Positions 7,948 to 16,544 of a DNA stretch of 64,000 bases are shown here, piece by piece. The translations under genes and the position numbers were made by a program. The first letter of the stretch is position 1, and each line of letters starts with the position of its first letter. Source of the DNA: Thiogranum sp963752745. GTDB lineage: Bacteria > Pseudomonadota > Gammaproteobacteria > DSM-19610. The stretch covers positions 12,475-76,474 of the forward strand of contig CAVWAK010000030.1 of assembly GCA_963752745.1 (NCBI GenBank), written 5' to 3'. The notes beneath the pieces are model-generated. The model saw nothing but the letters and a program-made list of their open reading frames with translations, was not told the origin of the DNA and did no database searches.

Positions 7948-9738
7948 TTAGCCGGAGGACCGGTCTCGCGCCCCTGATTGCTGCAGGTATTCAACGCCTT
8001 CTGGTCTTTTTATTCTCCTGTCGCCACCGGTTTTCAGGTAATCAGTTCCTTTTACTCTCCTGTCGCCACTATAAACAAGGTGCAGTCTACGTTTATCTCT
8101 CCTGTCGCCAGTCGATATGATGTTGCCCGCTGTGTCGATTCGCCGGGCTCTCCTGTCTCCACCGTATTTCGGTGGTTCCGGATTGTCGATATCAGTAGCG
8201 CTTTTCAAAAAGCCGGCAATATCCGGGTTGAGCCGAACCAGGTTGTCCAGTTTGCCTTGCGCAGTTTCCTTGAACAAAAAGTGAATTTTTACGCCTTTAT
8301 TTGCGTGGGGTGTCAGCCACTTGAAGTCCATTATTTCGTTGGCGTGCAAGTGTGCGTTTCTGGCATCCAGAATAACTTCCTTTATGTTGGGGTTAAGAGC
8401 TTCGTTAAAATAGCGTGAGATTTGACTGCATGAGTGGCACAGGATCGTACCTTCCATCGAGATCACCAGTGTTTTGCCGTTTTCAATCCTGGATGTCAGG
8501 TGTACCTTTGAAACTTCGATGATGTTAATGATAAAGGTTGCCAGAATTGCAAAGCTTACAGCTGTGTAAATATCGACAACAACCACCAGAAACGCGGTAC
8601 TGAAGAATATTGCCGCGGTTTTCCTGGTGCTGCACAGGTAGCGTTTCATGATGCCGGGATTAACCATGCTTAACCCGCTTAAAAACAGCAGGCCACCGAG
8701 AATCGACAACGGGATGTAGGCAATGACAAAGTCCAGAAACACCACCAGTATGATGGTAAAGGCCGCCGAGTAGAGCAAGGCGCGTGAACCTGAGCCCAGT
8801 TCTTTTTTTGCGACACTTTTATTGATTGAATTGGCGACCGGGGCGCCATGAAGAAACGACAGGGCTATGTGCTGTATGCCCTGGGAAAATATATCCCGCA
8901 GCGGGTTCATGACTTCATCGTCCGCTCGGATCGCCTTGGCCACCGTAATAGCCTGTAAAGTGCTGATAATGGCTATAACAAACGCGGGTGCAATAAAGTT
9001 TGCCGCGATAGGTAAACTGGCCTGCCTGAAGTCGGGCAAACTCGTCGCCAGGTTCAGGTTTATCCAGCCGACCCGTTCAATATGAAACGAGTAATACGAT
9101 TCCAGTACCAGTAACGCGACGATACCGACGGTCAACGCTCCAATGATGTTGTAGCGTTTGTATTTGCTCCTGCGTATGAGTAATCCTGTACCTATCGTGA
9201 TACATCCAAGGATTAACGCAAAATAGCTGCCTTCTCCTGCAAAGCTGCCAATACCCAGGCTGACTACATCAAATACCAGCCATTGTTGATATGACAGTTG
9301 CGGCAGGCCGAGCACCATGTAAAGGGTCGCCAGCACAAATATGATACCGATGCCCAGCACCAGGCCTTCGATAAGTTCCTGGTTGAAATAGTCCGTAATG
9401 TGATATTTGGCGAATACAATACAAAATAGTAATTGCCAGATGCCAACCATTAAGGCTAATGAGGCGACATACCCGATGTACAGGTCGCCCATTTGCGGAG
9501 CAAAAGGCGTAACCGCCACGGCTATTAAAATGGATGTTGCTGAATTGGGTCCGCCAACGGCATAACGTGAAGCATTCAGAAAATGGCCGATGATGGCGCA
9601 TATGATACTCGCATTAATCATCATTACCGGTGGGATGCCGGCCAGGAAGGCAAAGCCAATGCTCATGGGCAGGTTAATCAGTGCCATGACGAAGCCGGGA
9701 AATACATTCCTTGAAATCTCAGCGTGACTAAAGGGCAT
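7948..9738 (-). CDS. SulP-family anion transporter with STAS-like domain and repetitive tail
   Basis: The protein has 596 residues. A multi-span SulP/SLC26 transport domain covers about residues 1-400, with VGGPNSATSILIAVAV as the early conserved segment. A divergent STAS-like domain follows at about 405-520. SulP proteins move sulfate or related anions, and the substrate here is not readable. The last 75 residues are unusual: four GDRR motifs, each followed by basic residues, spaced 11-17 residues apart. The ATG overlaps the stop of the upstream cytochrome gene (TAATG), so the two are translationally coupled. The gene is convergent with the GGDEF-EAL gene. Confidence 0.9.
   Translation of the reverse strand: MPFSHAEISRNVFPGFVMALINLPMSIGFAFLAGIPPVMMINASIICAIIGHFLNASRYAVGGPNSATSILIAVAVTPFAPQMGDLYIGYVASLALMVGIWQLLFCIVFAKYHITDYFNQELIEGLVLGIGIIFVLATLYMVLGLPQLSYQQWLVFDVVSLGIGSFAGEGSYFALILGCITIGTGLLIRRSKYKRYNIIGALTVGIVALLVLESYYSFHIERVGWINLNLATSLPDFRQASLPIAANFIAPAFVIAIISTLQAITVAKAIRADDEVMNPLRDIFSQGIQHIALSFLHGAPVANSINKSVAKKELGSGSRALLYSAAFTIILVVFLDFVIAYIPLSILGGLLFLSGLSMVNPGIMKRYLCSTRKTAAIFFSTAFLVVVVDIYTAVSFAILATFIINIIEVSKVHLTSRIENGKTLVISMEGTILCHSCSQISRYFNEALNPNIKEVILDARNAHLHANEIMDFKWLTPHANKGVKIHFLFKETAQGKLDNLVRLNPDIAGFLKSATDIDNPEPPKYGGDRRARRIDTAGNIISTGDRRDKRRLHLVYSGDRRVKGTDYLKTGGDRRIKRPEGVEYLQQSGARDRSSG
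8014..8160 (-). repeat. Four imperfect coding repeats (GDRR) in the SulP tail
   Basis: The 12-mer TCTCCTGTCGCC occurs exactly at 8014-8025, 8056-8067 and 8098-8109. It occurs with one change at 8149-8160. Each encodes GDRR on the minus strand. The spacing is 42, 42 and 51 bases. Confidence 0.9.
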
Positions 9739-11147
9739 TATAGATTTCCCTCTTCGGTTTTTTCTTTAAACCAAAGTTCCATAACCGTGTTTCCCAGGTA
9801 AGTATAAAAAACCGATAAGTTGCTGGCGCCAGGTGCGGCCGGTCGTGTTTGAACGCTGATAAATTCGGCGATATCCAGTGCCTCCTGTGGCGAGAGCAAC
9901 GGGTTTTCGTGAGTTGCGCCGGGAGGCATATTATTCAACAGGAAGGAGGCCAGGCGACTGGAATAAGACAATGTCGCAGTATGTACAAACGCTTCGCCGC
10001 CATTGATCGGTGGAGGCGTAAACGCGGGTATAGCATCATAACGGTCGGTGCCATAGCCTGCCGGGCCGTGACATATCTGGCATTTCTCTGCGTACGATTT
10101 CTGGCCGGCTATAATACTGGCATGCCGTGCGGCGGTGCCGCGAATATTTTGAATGCCACGACTGTCTCTGTTTTGCCCTATATGCAACCCGTTTTTTTCA
10201 GCGATCCATGCCATATACAGGGTAAGTAGCTTGTAATATTCCGAATTGGAGCCATAGAGTATTTCGTTAATAGAGTGTGCATAACAACGGGCCACGCGCA
10301 TTCTATTGGTGTAAATAATATTGTTCGAGGAATATACGCCCGGATAATTCACTACGGCGTCGCCTATATGAACCGCATATTCCTTGCTTCCGCCTTCCAT
10401 GTGGCATGACGAGCAGTTCATTTCGGTTTTCCAGAAACCGTAACCGGTTGGCCGGTTATTGGTAGTGTCGGTGAAAATGTTGCAGCCTTTCACTATATAA
10501 GGCGCGATATCACCTTTGGGCCTGCCAAGTTTTTCAAATACAGTCATGCAGGTATATGACGTATTCAGATCGGCTAACTGTTCGTCAGAAAGTTCAATAC
10601 CATCGTCGGGCTCAACATTGAACACGCGTTTTTCCTGTCTTGCCTTTTCATAGGCATAGACCATGATTTCGGTAATTCTTACTTCGTTGTAAAAGGGTTT
10701 TGTGCCGCCATAGCGCTTTACGAATTCATACTGAACTGCTTTTTCGAAATCAATAATCCTGCCTGTATCTTTATCAAGCCTTGGAAACTTTACCCATAAT
10801 GCGCCAAGAGAATCGGCTTTTGCGCCAGGCCTGTCATTATGGCAATCAATACAGTTTTTAATGACTTCGCTGTTATTGCCGGGCTGTAGATTGTTAGGCC
10901 TGGTGAATTGAACAAGATTGTCGTTTGCTGAGTGGTAAACGTGTTGCGTGCCATTCCATAGCATCTCTTCATAGTGGCCGGCTCTTGCCATAGGGCCGAT
11001 ATCCAGTTTGCAGGCTTCACAATCCGGAGATACACCCGGTTTATAATCTACACCATGTACCAAAAAAACAACGACAAGAATGACTGCCATCAACAGCACA
11101 CTGGCGACGTCGGATTTTTTTAATTTATAAGCTAATTTCAATTTCAT
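9738..11147 (-). CDS. TsdA-like multihaem c-type cytochrome, membrane anchored
   Basis: The protein has 469 residues. An N-terminal anchor lies at about 14-31, with the rest periplasmic. Three CxxCH haem sites are visible: CIDCH (99-103), CSSCH (245-249) and CQICH (356-360). A further CEACK lies at 43-47. The C-terminal half resembles thiosulfate dehydrogenase TsdA: a NCSSCH haem, a conserved Cys (288, in VARCYAHSIN) where TsdA has its cysteine haem ligand, a second haem and an NMP motif (Met407). The N-terminal half, with one CxxCH and a CxxCK, is extra. TsdA interconverts thiosulfate and tetrathionate, so a sulfur oxyanion substrate is inferred, not shown. A GGGGGG ribosome-binding site precedes the ATG. 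Confidence 0.8.
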   Translation of the reverse strand: MKLKLAYKLKKSDVASVLLMAVILVVVFLVHGVDYKPGVSPDCEACKLDIGPMARAGHYEEMLWNGTQHVYHSANDNLVQFTRPNNLQPGNNSEVIKNCIDCHNDRPGAKADSLGALWVKFPRLDKDTGRIIDFEKAVQYEFVKRYGGTKPFYNEVRITEIMVYAYEKARQEKRVFNVEPDDGIELSDEQLADLNTSYTCMTVFEKLGRPKGDIAPYIVKGCNIFTDTTNNRPTGYGFWKTEMNCSSCHMEGGSKEYAVHIGDAVVNYPGVYSSNNIIYTNRMRVARCYAHSINEILYGSNSEYYKLLTLYMAWIAEKNGLHIGQNRDSRGIQNIRGTAARHASIIAGQKSYAEKCQICHGPAGYGTDRYDAIPAFTPPPINGGEAFVHTATLSYSSRLASFLLNNMPPGATHENPLLSPQEALDIAEFISVQTRPAAPGASNLSVFYTYLGNTVMELWFKEKTEEGNL

Positions 11148-11671
11148 AAGCCCCCCATTAGTTATGAGAGGGCAAAGGCTTTTTCAGGCCTCGCTTCAGA
11201 AAGACTTTTTGGGGAACTAAACGGGCGGCAAAACCGGTTGCGGCGAATACACCCGGACGGAAGCTAAATGTTTTCAGGATGAATTTGGCCATTTCTATAT
11301 GGCCCGGCCCGGAGCACGCATGTTTCCCACCAGATAGTTACTATTTGCTGCCATCCCTGCAACGTGTCCTATTTTTGCAGCCCAAGAGTAAATGCTTTTT
11401 CTGCCCAAGTCTAAATAAACGGTGATTGGGGGCAGAACATGGATTTCACTAACGACGACGGTCCGCCCTGATTTATTCCATTTATTTGACGCCATTTACA
11501 CAGGTCTGTCTGGCTGGGGATCGAAATCCTGGGGCTGGCAGCTATGGCTGGTCACAGGGCGGGGAGTTGGGTGTCGGTCGCTGTCCAGGGCTGGTGCGGA
11601 TCAGAGAGTTGCGATAAAAACGGTCAGCCCCACTGATTTAACGGGTACTGACCGCTTTGGATTCCAGAGTG
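11148..11671. other. 524-base gap: no convincing gene, one repeat copy
   Basis: The left part presumably holds the promoter of the cytochrome-SulP pair. A 66-residue minus-strand frame (11295-11495) lacks a ribosome-binding site and any recognisable motif. The right part holds a GGTCAG/CTGACC palindromic repeat (11621-11655) and abuts the truncated mddA-like gene. Confidence 0.6.
11621..11655. repeat. GGTCAG..CTGACC palindromic repeat, copy at 3' side of mddA remnant
   Basis: CGGTCAG (11621-11627) is the inverted complement of CTGACCG (11648-11654), and the internal sequence contains ACGGGTACTGACC. It is a degenerate relative of the 12143-12164 and 31061-31121 elements. Confidence 0.6.
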
Positions 11672-12142
11672 TTACGATTGCTTTAGAACGCTCTCGAGTA
11701 CGATGCCCTGGGCTCCTCTCTTGCCGATTTTCGGCATAAACATGGGTGCTTCCTGTTTATATTGCCTGTACTCTGGCAGTGCGTTTTCCAGGTCTTTCTC
11801 TTCCAGTCTGGTGCCGACGAAGATATAAGCTGTGCACAGCAGGGCAAATATCAGGTGCGCAACGGTCATGGTTGGGGCTGCCCACAAGCCGATCATGAGG
11901 CCGACGTACAGGGGGTGGCGCATGTGGCGATACAGCCAGGGGGTTTTGAATTCGAGTTGCGTGTAGGGTTTGCCGCGAAAATACAGCCATACCTGGCGCA
12001 GGCCGAACAGGTCGAAATGATTCATCTGGAATGAGGCTAAAAACAGGATGCCCCAACCGATTGCAAACAGGCCGTACAGGATATTGACCGCCACCGGGTC
12101 TGTTACCTGCCAGAGCAGGAAATATAGAAGTTCATATGCCAT
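11672..12142 (-). pseudogene. 5'-truncated mddA-like methyltransferase (NnrU/ICMT fold)
   Basis: The protein has 156 residues. The sequence NHFDLFGLRQVWLYFRGKPY and the following RHPLYVGLMIGLWAAPTMTV block are typical of methanethiol S-methyltransferase MddA and its close relatives in the isoprenylcysteine methyltransferase superfamily. Full-length members are about 250-260 residues with extra N-terminal membrane spans. Here the similarity starts in the middle of the protein, immediately after a palindromic repeat at 12143-12164. The ATG is therefore probably fortuitous and the gene a remnant. MddA methylates methanethiol to dimethyl sulfide. The C-terminal SAM-binding segment is present, so a shortened protein could still be made. 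Confidence 0.65.
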
Positions 12143-12164
12143 TAAAGGGTACTGACCCCTTTAT
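12143..12164. repeat. GGGTACTGACCCC palindromic repeat at the mddA truncation point
   Basis: The sequence TTAAAGGGTACTGACCCC followed by TTTA is one arm of the inverted repeat found at 31061-31121. It sits directly at the start of the truncated gene and upstream of bcp. Confidence 0.7.
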
Positions 12165-12203
12165 ACTTTTAACAATGTGCTACTAATTGAAAAGGCAATA
12201 ACC

Positions 12204-12668
12204 ATGCTTGAGAGAAACCGGACCGCACCTGCGTTCAGTACACCGAACCAGCATAACGAAATGATCAGTTTGTCTGATTACAAGGGCAGCAAAAACGTTG
12301 TCTTGTATTTTTACCCGAAAGACGACACACCGGGCTGTACCATTGAAGCGAATCAGTTTACTGAACTGGCCAGTGAATTTGCCAGCGCGGATACCGTGGT
12401 GCTTGGGGTCAGTAAAGACTCGTGTGAAAGTCACCAGGCCTTTATTGATAAATTCGGACTCAAGGTGGATTTGCTGGCTGATACCTCCGGCGAACTCTGT
12501 GATGCTTACGGGGTATGGCAGGAAAAAGAAAAAAACGGTGTGAAAAAATTGGGCATCGTCCGTTCAACTTTTGTTATTAACAAGGAAGGTGAACTGGTCG
12601 ATGTGATTTATGCCGTTACCGCGGATGGCCATGCACAGGAAATGCTGGAAAAGGTCAGGCAGCTGTAA
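12204..12668 (+). CDS. bcp: Thioredoxin-dependent peroxiredoxin, BCP family
   Basis: The protein has 154 residues, the usual BCP length. The peroxidatic site is YPKDDTPGCT with Cys45. In many BCPs a resolving cysteine follows five residues later, but here that position is Asn (TIEAN), so the enzyme is either 1-Cys or uses another cysteine (Cys75 and Cys99 are present). It reduces hydroperoxides in the cytoplasm with thioredoxin. The start at ATG 12204 gives MLERNRTAPAF, as in the family. A strong terminator follows. Confidence 0.92.
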   Translation: MLERNRTAPAFSTPNQHNEMISLSDYKGSKNVVLYFYPKDDTPGCTIEANQFTELASEFASADTVVLGVSKDSCESHQAFIDKFGLKVDLLADTSGELCDAYGVWQEKEKNGVKKLGIVRSTFVINKEGELVDVIYAVTADGHAQEMLEKVRQL

Positions 12669-12690
12669 AAATAATATCAGACTGAAAAAA

Positions 12691-12714
12691 AGAGGGCTGT
12701 AGAAGCCCTCTTTT
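12691..12714 (+). terminator. Rho-independent terminator after bcp
   Basis: AGAGGGCT (12691-12698) pairs with AGCCCTCT (12704-12711) across a five-base loop. A residues precede it and T residues follow, so it can act in both directions between bcp and glgP. Confidence 0.85.
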
Positions 12715-12787
12715 CGATACAGCGGTATGTTGCCCGGTATTATCTGGCAGGTGCCTCACCACCATTAGGAGCTGTTCCCTTTTTGTG

Positions 12788-12839
12788 CAGGAGCGGCTTT
12801 GAATGGCGGCGTGGAGGGGTTAAAAATAAACCGCTCCTG
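12788..12839. repeat. Dispersed palindromic repeat, copy 2 (CAGGAGCGG ends)
   Basis: CAGGAGCGG (12788-12796) is the inverted complement of CCGCTCCTG (12831-12839). The ends match the GGAGCG-type element at other sites, while the interior differs. It lies immediately 3' of glgP. Confidence 0.6.
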
Positions 12840-12843
12840 TTCC

Positions 12844-15348
12844 TTAAAGTGGCAGCGGTGTTACCGGCGACAGGTTCCAGATGCCGCTGTTGTATTCAAG
12901 CATGGTCCGGTCGGTCGAGAACTTGCCACTGTTCGCCGTGTTGAGGATGCTCATGCGCGTCCAGCGTTGCGGGTCACGGTAGGCCCTGGCGACAAGCTCC
13001 TGGGTATCGACAAAACTGCGGAAGTCCGCGGCTGTCAGCCAGGGATCATTGGCGCTGGTAATCGAGTCGATAATATCGTTGAACAGGTGTTTCTCGAACT
13101 GGTTGAAGTACCCGCTTTTCAAGAGCTGCATGACGGCATACAGGTCTTCGTCGGCGTCAATGATATCCCACGGACGGTAGTCCTCACGGGTCTCGGCAAC
13201 CTGTGCGGCGTCGAGGCCGAACAGGAAGAAGTTATCGTCACCGACTTCTTCCAGGATTTCGATATTGGCGCCATCCATGGTGCCAATGGTGATGGCGCCG
13301 TTCATCATGAATTTCATGTTGCCGGTGCCGGAAGCTTCTTTGCCGGCCGTGGATATTTGCTCGGAGAGATCCGCACCCGGACAGATGATTTCCATCGCCG
13401 AGACACGGTAGTTGGGCAGAAACACGACTTTGAGCAGGTCGCCCACGTCGGGATCTGCATTGATGATCTTGGCGACGTTGCTGATCAGCTTGATGATATC
13501 CTTCGCCATCGCATAACCCGGTGCCGCCTTGCCACCGACCAGCACGCAGCGTTGAGTCCAGTTGGCGGTATCGCCGCGCTTGATCCGGTTGTACAGGTGA
13601 ATGACGTGCAGCGCGTTGAGTAGCTGACGCTTGTACTCGTGAATACGCTTTACCTGTACGTCGAACAATGCCGACGTGGCGATCTTCACGCCACAGTCGC
13701 GCTCGACCATGTCAGCGAGGCGCTGCTTGTTGGCCAGCTTGACCTCGCGCCAGCGTTGCTGGAATGCTGCATCGTCGGCGTATTTCGTCAATCCCTTGAG
13801 CTCGTCCAGTTTGGTGACCCAGCCGTCACCGATGTGCTCGTTGATGAGCGCGGACAGGTCCGGGTTACACATTGCCAGCCAGCGCCGCTGGGTGACGCCA
13901 TTGGTCTTGTTGTTGAACTTGTCCGGCCAGAGTTCGAAGAAATCACGGAACAGGCCTTCCTTGAGCAGCTGCGAATGCAGTTCGGCCACACCGTTCACGG
14001 AGTAGCTGCCGACGATGGCCAGGTACGCCATACGCACCATGGGTGTATCGCCTTCCTCGATAATAGACAGGCGCCGCAGCCGTTCGGTATCGCCGGGCCA
14101 GCGCCGTGCCACCTGGGCGAGGAAGCGGGCGTTGATTTCGTAGATGATCTCCAGCAGCCGCGGCAGCAGGTTCTGGAACATCTGCACCGGCCATTTTTCC
14201 AGCGCTTCGGGTAACAGGGTGTGGTTGGTGTAGGCCATGGAGCGGGTGACGATATCCCAGGCGCGGTCCCAGTCGACACGATTCTCATCGACCAGCAGTC
14301 GCATCAGCTCTGCCACGGCGATACTCGGATGGGTGTCGTTGAGCTGGAAGCAGTGCTTGTCGGCCAGCGTGTCGAAATTGTTGTCGTGCAGTCGCATCCA
14401 GCGGCGCAGTACGTCCTTGAGACTCGCGGAAGCCAGTAAATACTGCTGGCGCAGGCGCAGTTCCTTGCCATTCTCGCTGGCATCGTTGGGGTAGAGCACC
14501 ATGGTGATGTGTTCGGCGTTGTTCTTGGACTCCACCGCCTCGGCATAGTCGCCGGCATTGAATTCGTCGAGGTCGAATTCGTCGGTGGAGGTGGATTTCC
14601 ACAGGCGCAGACTATTCACCGTGTCGTTGCGGAAACCCGGGACTGGAATGTCATAGGGCACCGCCAGTACATCGTGCGTATTCACCCAGCGAACCCGCTG
14701 CGCACCGTTTTCGTCGGTGTAGGACTCGGTGCGGCCACCGAAGTGGATGCGCTGGGTGTATTCCGGGCGCTCCAGTTCCCAGGGGTTGCCGTCGCGCAGC
14801 CAGTGATCCGGCTCCTCGATCTGGTAGCCGTTGACGAGTTCCTGCCGGAACATGCCGTACTCGTAGCGAAGACCGTAACCCAGTACCGGTAACTGCAGCG
14901 TTGCACAGCTGTCGAGGAAACAGGCGACCAGGCGACCCAGGCCGCCGTTGCCGAGGCCGGCATCGTGCTCGGCGGTTTCGACCTCTTCCAGTTCGATTCC
15001 GTAGTCGTACAGCACACGGGTCACCGCATCGGTGATCCCGAGGTTGAGCATGGCATTGCTGAGGCCTCTGCCCATCAGGAATTCCAGCGACAGGTAACAG
15101 GTGCGCCGCGCATCCTTTTCTTCGTAGGCGAAGCGGGTTTCTTTCCAGCGTTCCATCAGCCTGTCGCGCACGGTGTAGGCCAGCGCTTCATACAGGTAGT
15201 GGCTCGTACAGTGCTGCTTGTCCCTGCCCAGAGTGCGGTTGTAGTAGCGAAGGAAATCCTCATCGATCGCCTTCTTGTCCATCGCCAGCGGCGGCAGTTC
15301 GGTCAGTTTCGGATGAGGGGTAAAGGCATTGGGTATGCGATTCTGCAT
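12844..15348 (-). CDS. glgP: Glycogen/alpha-glucan phosphorylase
   Basis: The protein has 834 residues, the full family length. It releases glucose-1-phosphate from alpha-1,4-glucan with pyridoxal phosphate. Visible signatures are the GNGGLGRLVACFLDSCA glycogen-binding region, LNDTHPSIA, and the PLP-binding lysine in KEASGTGNMKFMMNGA. No other glycogen genes are next to it, so it seems to be a single-gene unit. The start at 15348 gives a short N-terminal extension before MDKKAIDEDF, which is a possible alternative start. Confidence 0.96.
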   Translation of the reverse strand: MQNRIPNAFTPHPKLTELPPLAMDKKAIDEDFLRYYNRTLGRDKQHCTSHYLYEALAYTVRDRLMERWKETRFAYEEKDARRTCYLSLEFLMGRGLSNAMLNLGITDAVTRVLYDYGIELEEVETAEHDAGLGNGGLGRLVACFLDSCATLQLPVLGYGLRYEYGMFRQELVNGYQIEEPDHWLRDGNPWELERPEYTQRIHFGGRTESYTDENGAQRVRWVNTHDVLAVPYDIPVPGFRNDTVNSLRLWKSTSTDEFDLDEFNAGDYAEAVESKNNAEHITMVLYPNDASENGKELRLRQQYLLASASLKDVLRRWMRLHDNNFDTLADKHCFQLNDTHPSIAVAELMRLLVDENRVDWDRAWDIVTRSMAYTNHTLLPEALEKWPVQMFQNLLPRLLEIIYEINARFLAQVARRWPGDTERLRRLSIIEEGDTPMVRMAYLAIVGSYSVNGVAELHSQLLKEGLFRDFFELWPDKFNNKTNGVTQRRWLAMCNPDLSALINEHIGDGWVTKLDELKGLTKYADDAAFQQRWREVKLANKQRLADMVERDCGVKIATSALFDVQVKRIHEYKRQLLNALHVIHLYNRIKRGDTANWTQRCVLVGGKAAPGYAMAKDIIKLISNVAKIINADPDVGDLLKVVFLPNYRVSAMEIICPGADLSEQISTAGKEASGTGNMKFMMNGAITIGTMDGANIEILEEVGDDNFFLFGLDAAQVAETREDYRPWDIIDADEDLYAVMQLLKSGYFNQFEKHLFNDIIDSITSANDPWLTAADFRSFVDTQELVARAYRDPQRWTRMSILNTANSGKFSTDRTMLEYNSGIWNLSPVTPLPL

Positions 15349-15724
15349 AGCTGGATAACCACTCCGGTAGTCGATTCAGTCGGCGGACGCTGCGTCCGGA
15401 AACCGCATACTACTAGAACCTTGCAGCAAGATCTCGCGGTACGATGAATGAGGTCTGAAGCGCCTGCCGGATAATGCCGGGCAGTCGCCTGAGTGCGATT
15501 GGCGAGCTGCCAATCGCAGCGAAGAACGGCGCTTCCGCGCTGGGGTTGTCCGGTGGTGATATATGGGCTCAAGGCACCGTTTTCTCCAGCATCGAAGGTT
15601 ATTGTGCGCTGTCCCGATTCTTAAACGAACCAGGTTCCGGGTGTGGCCCATCGGCATTGCGACCGCTATTCGATGCTCTGGCGTGGTGTTATATTGGTCA
15701 AATCAACGGCTCTGGAGGACATTA
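15349..15724. other. 376-base gap with strong hairpins, no gene
   Basis: TGCGATTGGC (15494-15503) pairs perfectly with GCCAATCGCA (15509-15518) on a five-base loop. A smaller hairpin (GGACGC/GCGTCC region near 15387) lies left of it. There is no T-run after the large stem, so it is not a classic terminator. The gap should also hold the divergent promoters of glgP and yceH. Confidence 0.5.
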
Positions 15725-16405
15725 GTGGATATTTGCCTGACACCTTACGAAGCGCGCGTGATCGGTTGCCTGCTTGAAAAGGAGCGTACCACCCCCGAAC
15801 ACTATCCGCTTTCGCTTAACGCACTCACCAATGCCTGCAACCAGAAGAGCAGCCGCGACCCGGTGCTGGCGCTCGACGAGACCACGATGCGGGACACCAT
15901 CGACGCGCTGGAGAAGAAGCACTACATCATCGAGAAGAGCGGCTTCGGCAGTCGCGTCACCAAGTACCAGCACCGGTTCTGCAATACTGAATTCGGCGAG
16001 CTGAAGTTGACCGAGCAGGAATTCGGTATTGTCTGTGTGTTGCTGCTGCGCGGCCCCCAGACACCGGGGGAACTGCGCTCCCGCACCGAACGGCTGTGCA
16101 AATTCCAGGATATCCACGAGGTCGAGTCGACGCTCGACCAGCTCATGCAGCGTGACGACGGCCCCTTTGTTGCAAAGCTTCCCCGCGTACCGGGCAAGCG
16201 TGAGACCCGCTTTGCACACCTGTTTGGTGGCGAGATAGACATGGCCGAGGCGGCGGAATCCGCACCCGCGGTATCAGCCGAGTCCGGGGCGGACACTGAG
16301 CGCATCGTGCAGCTTGAGCAGCTGGTCAACCAGCTGCGCGATGAGGTGGCAACGCTCAAGATGCGGCTTGACCGGATTTCACCGGACCAGGATCCCGGCA
16401 GCTAA
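15725..16405 (+). CDS. yceH: YceH family protein (DUF480)
   Basis: The protein has 226 residues. It opens with LTPYEARVIGCLLEKE, the DUF480 signature, and contains two winged-helix-like halves, with the second near LRGPQTPGELRSRTERL. A C-terminal coiled coil covers about residues 195-218. Function in the family is not defined. I chose the GTG at 15725 because GGAGGA lies 6-7 bases upstream and the family begins a few residues before the LTPxExRVIG motif. Upstream in-frame sequence is not family-like. Confidence 0.9.
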   Translation: MDICLTPYEARVIGCLLEKERTTPEHYPLSLNALTNACNQKSSRDPVLALDETTMRDTIDALEKKHYIIEKSGFGSRVTKYQHRFCNTEFGELKLTEQEFGIVCVLLLRGPQTPGELRSRTERLCKFQDIHEVESTLDQLMQRDDGPFVAKLPRVPGKRETRFAHLFGGEIDMAEAAESAPAVSAESGADTERIVQLEQLVNQLRDEVATLKMRLDRISPDQDPGS

Positions 16406-16411
16406 GCCACC

Positions 16412-16503
16412 CTGCAGGAGCACCCGTTAAACCGTCGGGCACAAGCGCCGCCCTCCGGCGCGATTGTTCGGCAACCAGCGCGGTCATCAGACCGCTCCTG
16501 CAG
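16412..16503 (-). repeat. Dispersed palindromic repeat, copy 3 (complete long form)
   Basis: The ends are a perfect 10-base inverted repeat, CTGCAGGAGC (16412-16421) and GCTCCTGCAG (16494-16503). The interior contains a GCGCCGCCCTCCGGCGC hairpin. The reverse complement closely matches 3010-3100. It lies between yceH and the DUF2868 gene and probably contributes no coding sequence. Confidence 0.8.
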
Positions 16504-16544
16504 CAACCGCTAATTGCTGCGGGAATTCGGGTTACAATAAAAAT

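Noticed and set aside
11295..11495. 66-residue minus-strand frame between cytochrome and mddA remnant
   Set aside because: No ribosome-binding site, no recognisable motif, and low coding signal.
12700..12790. Short minus-strand frame ending with a Pro/Ala/Gly-rich tail next to glgP
   Set aside because: It lacks a start codon with context and is interrupted by a stop just 3' of glgP.
12799..13623. Long plus-strand frames inside glgP
   Set aside because: They are antisense shadows of the phosphorylase, which has full family motifs on the other strand.
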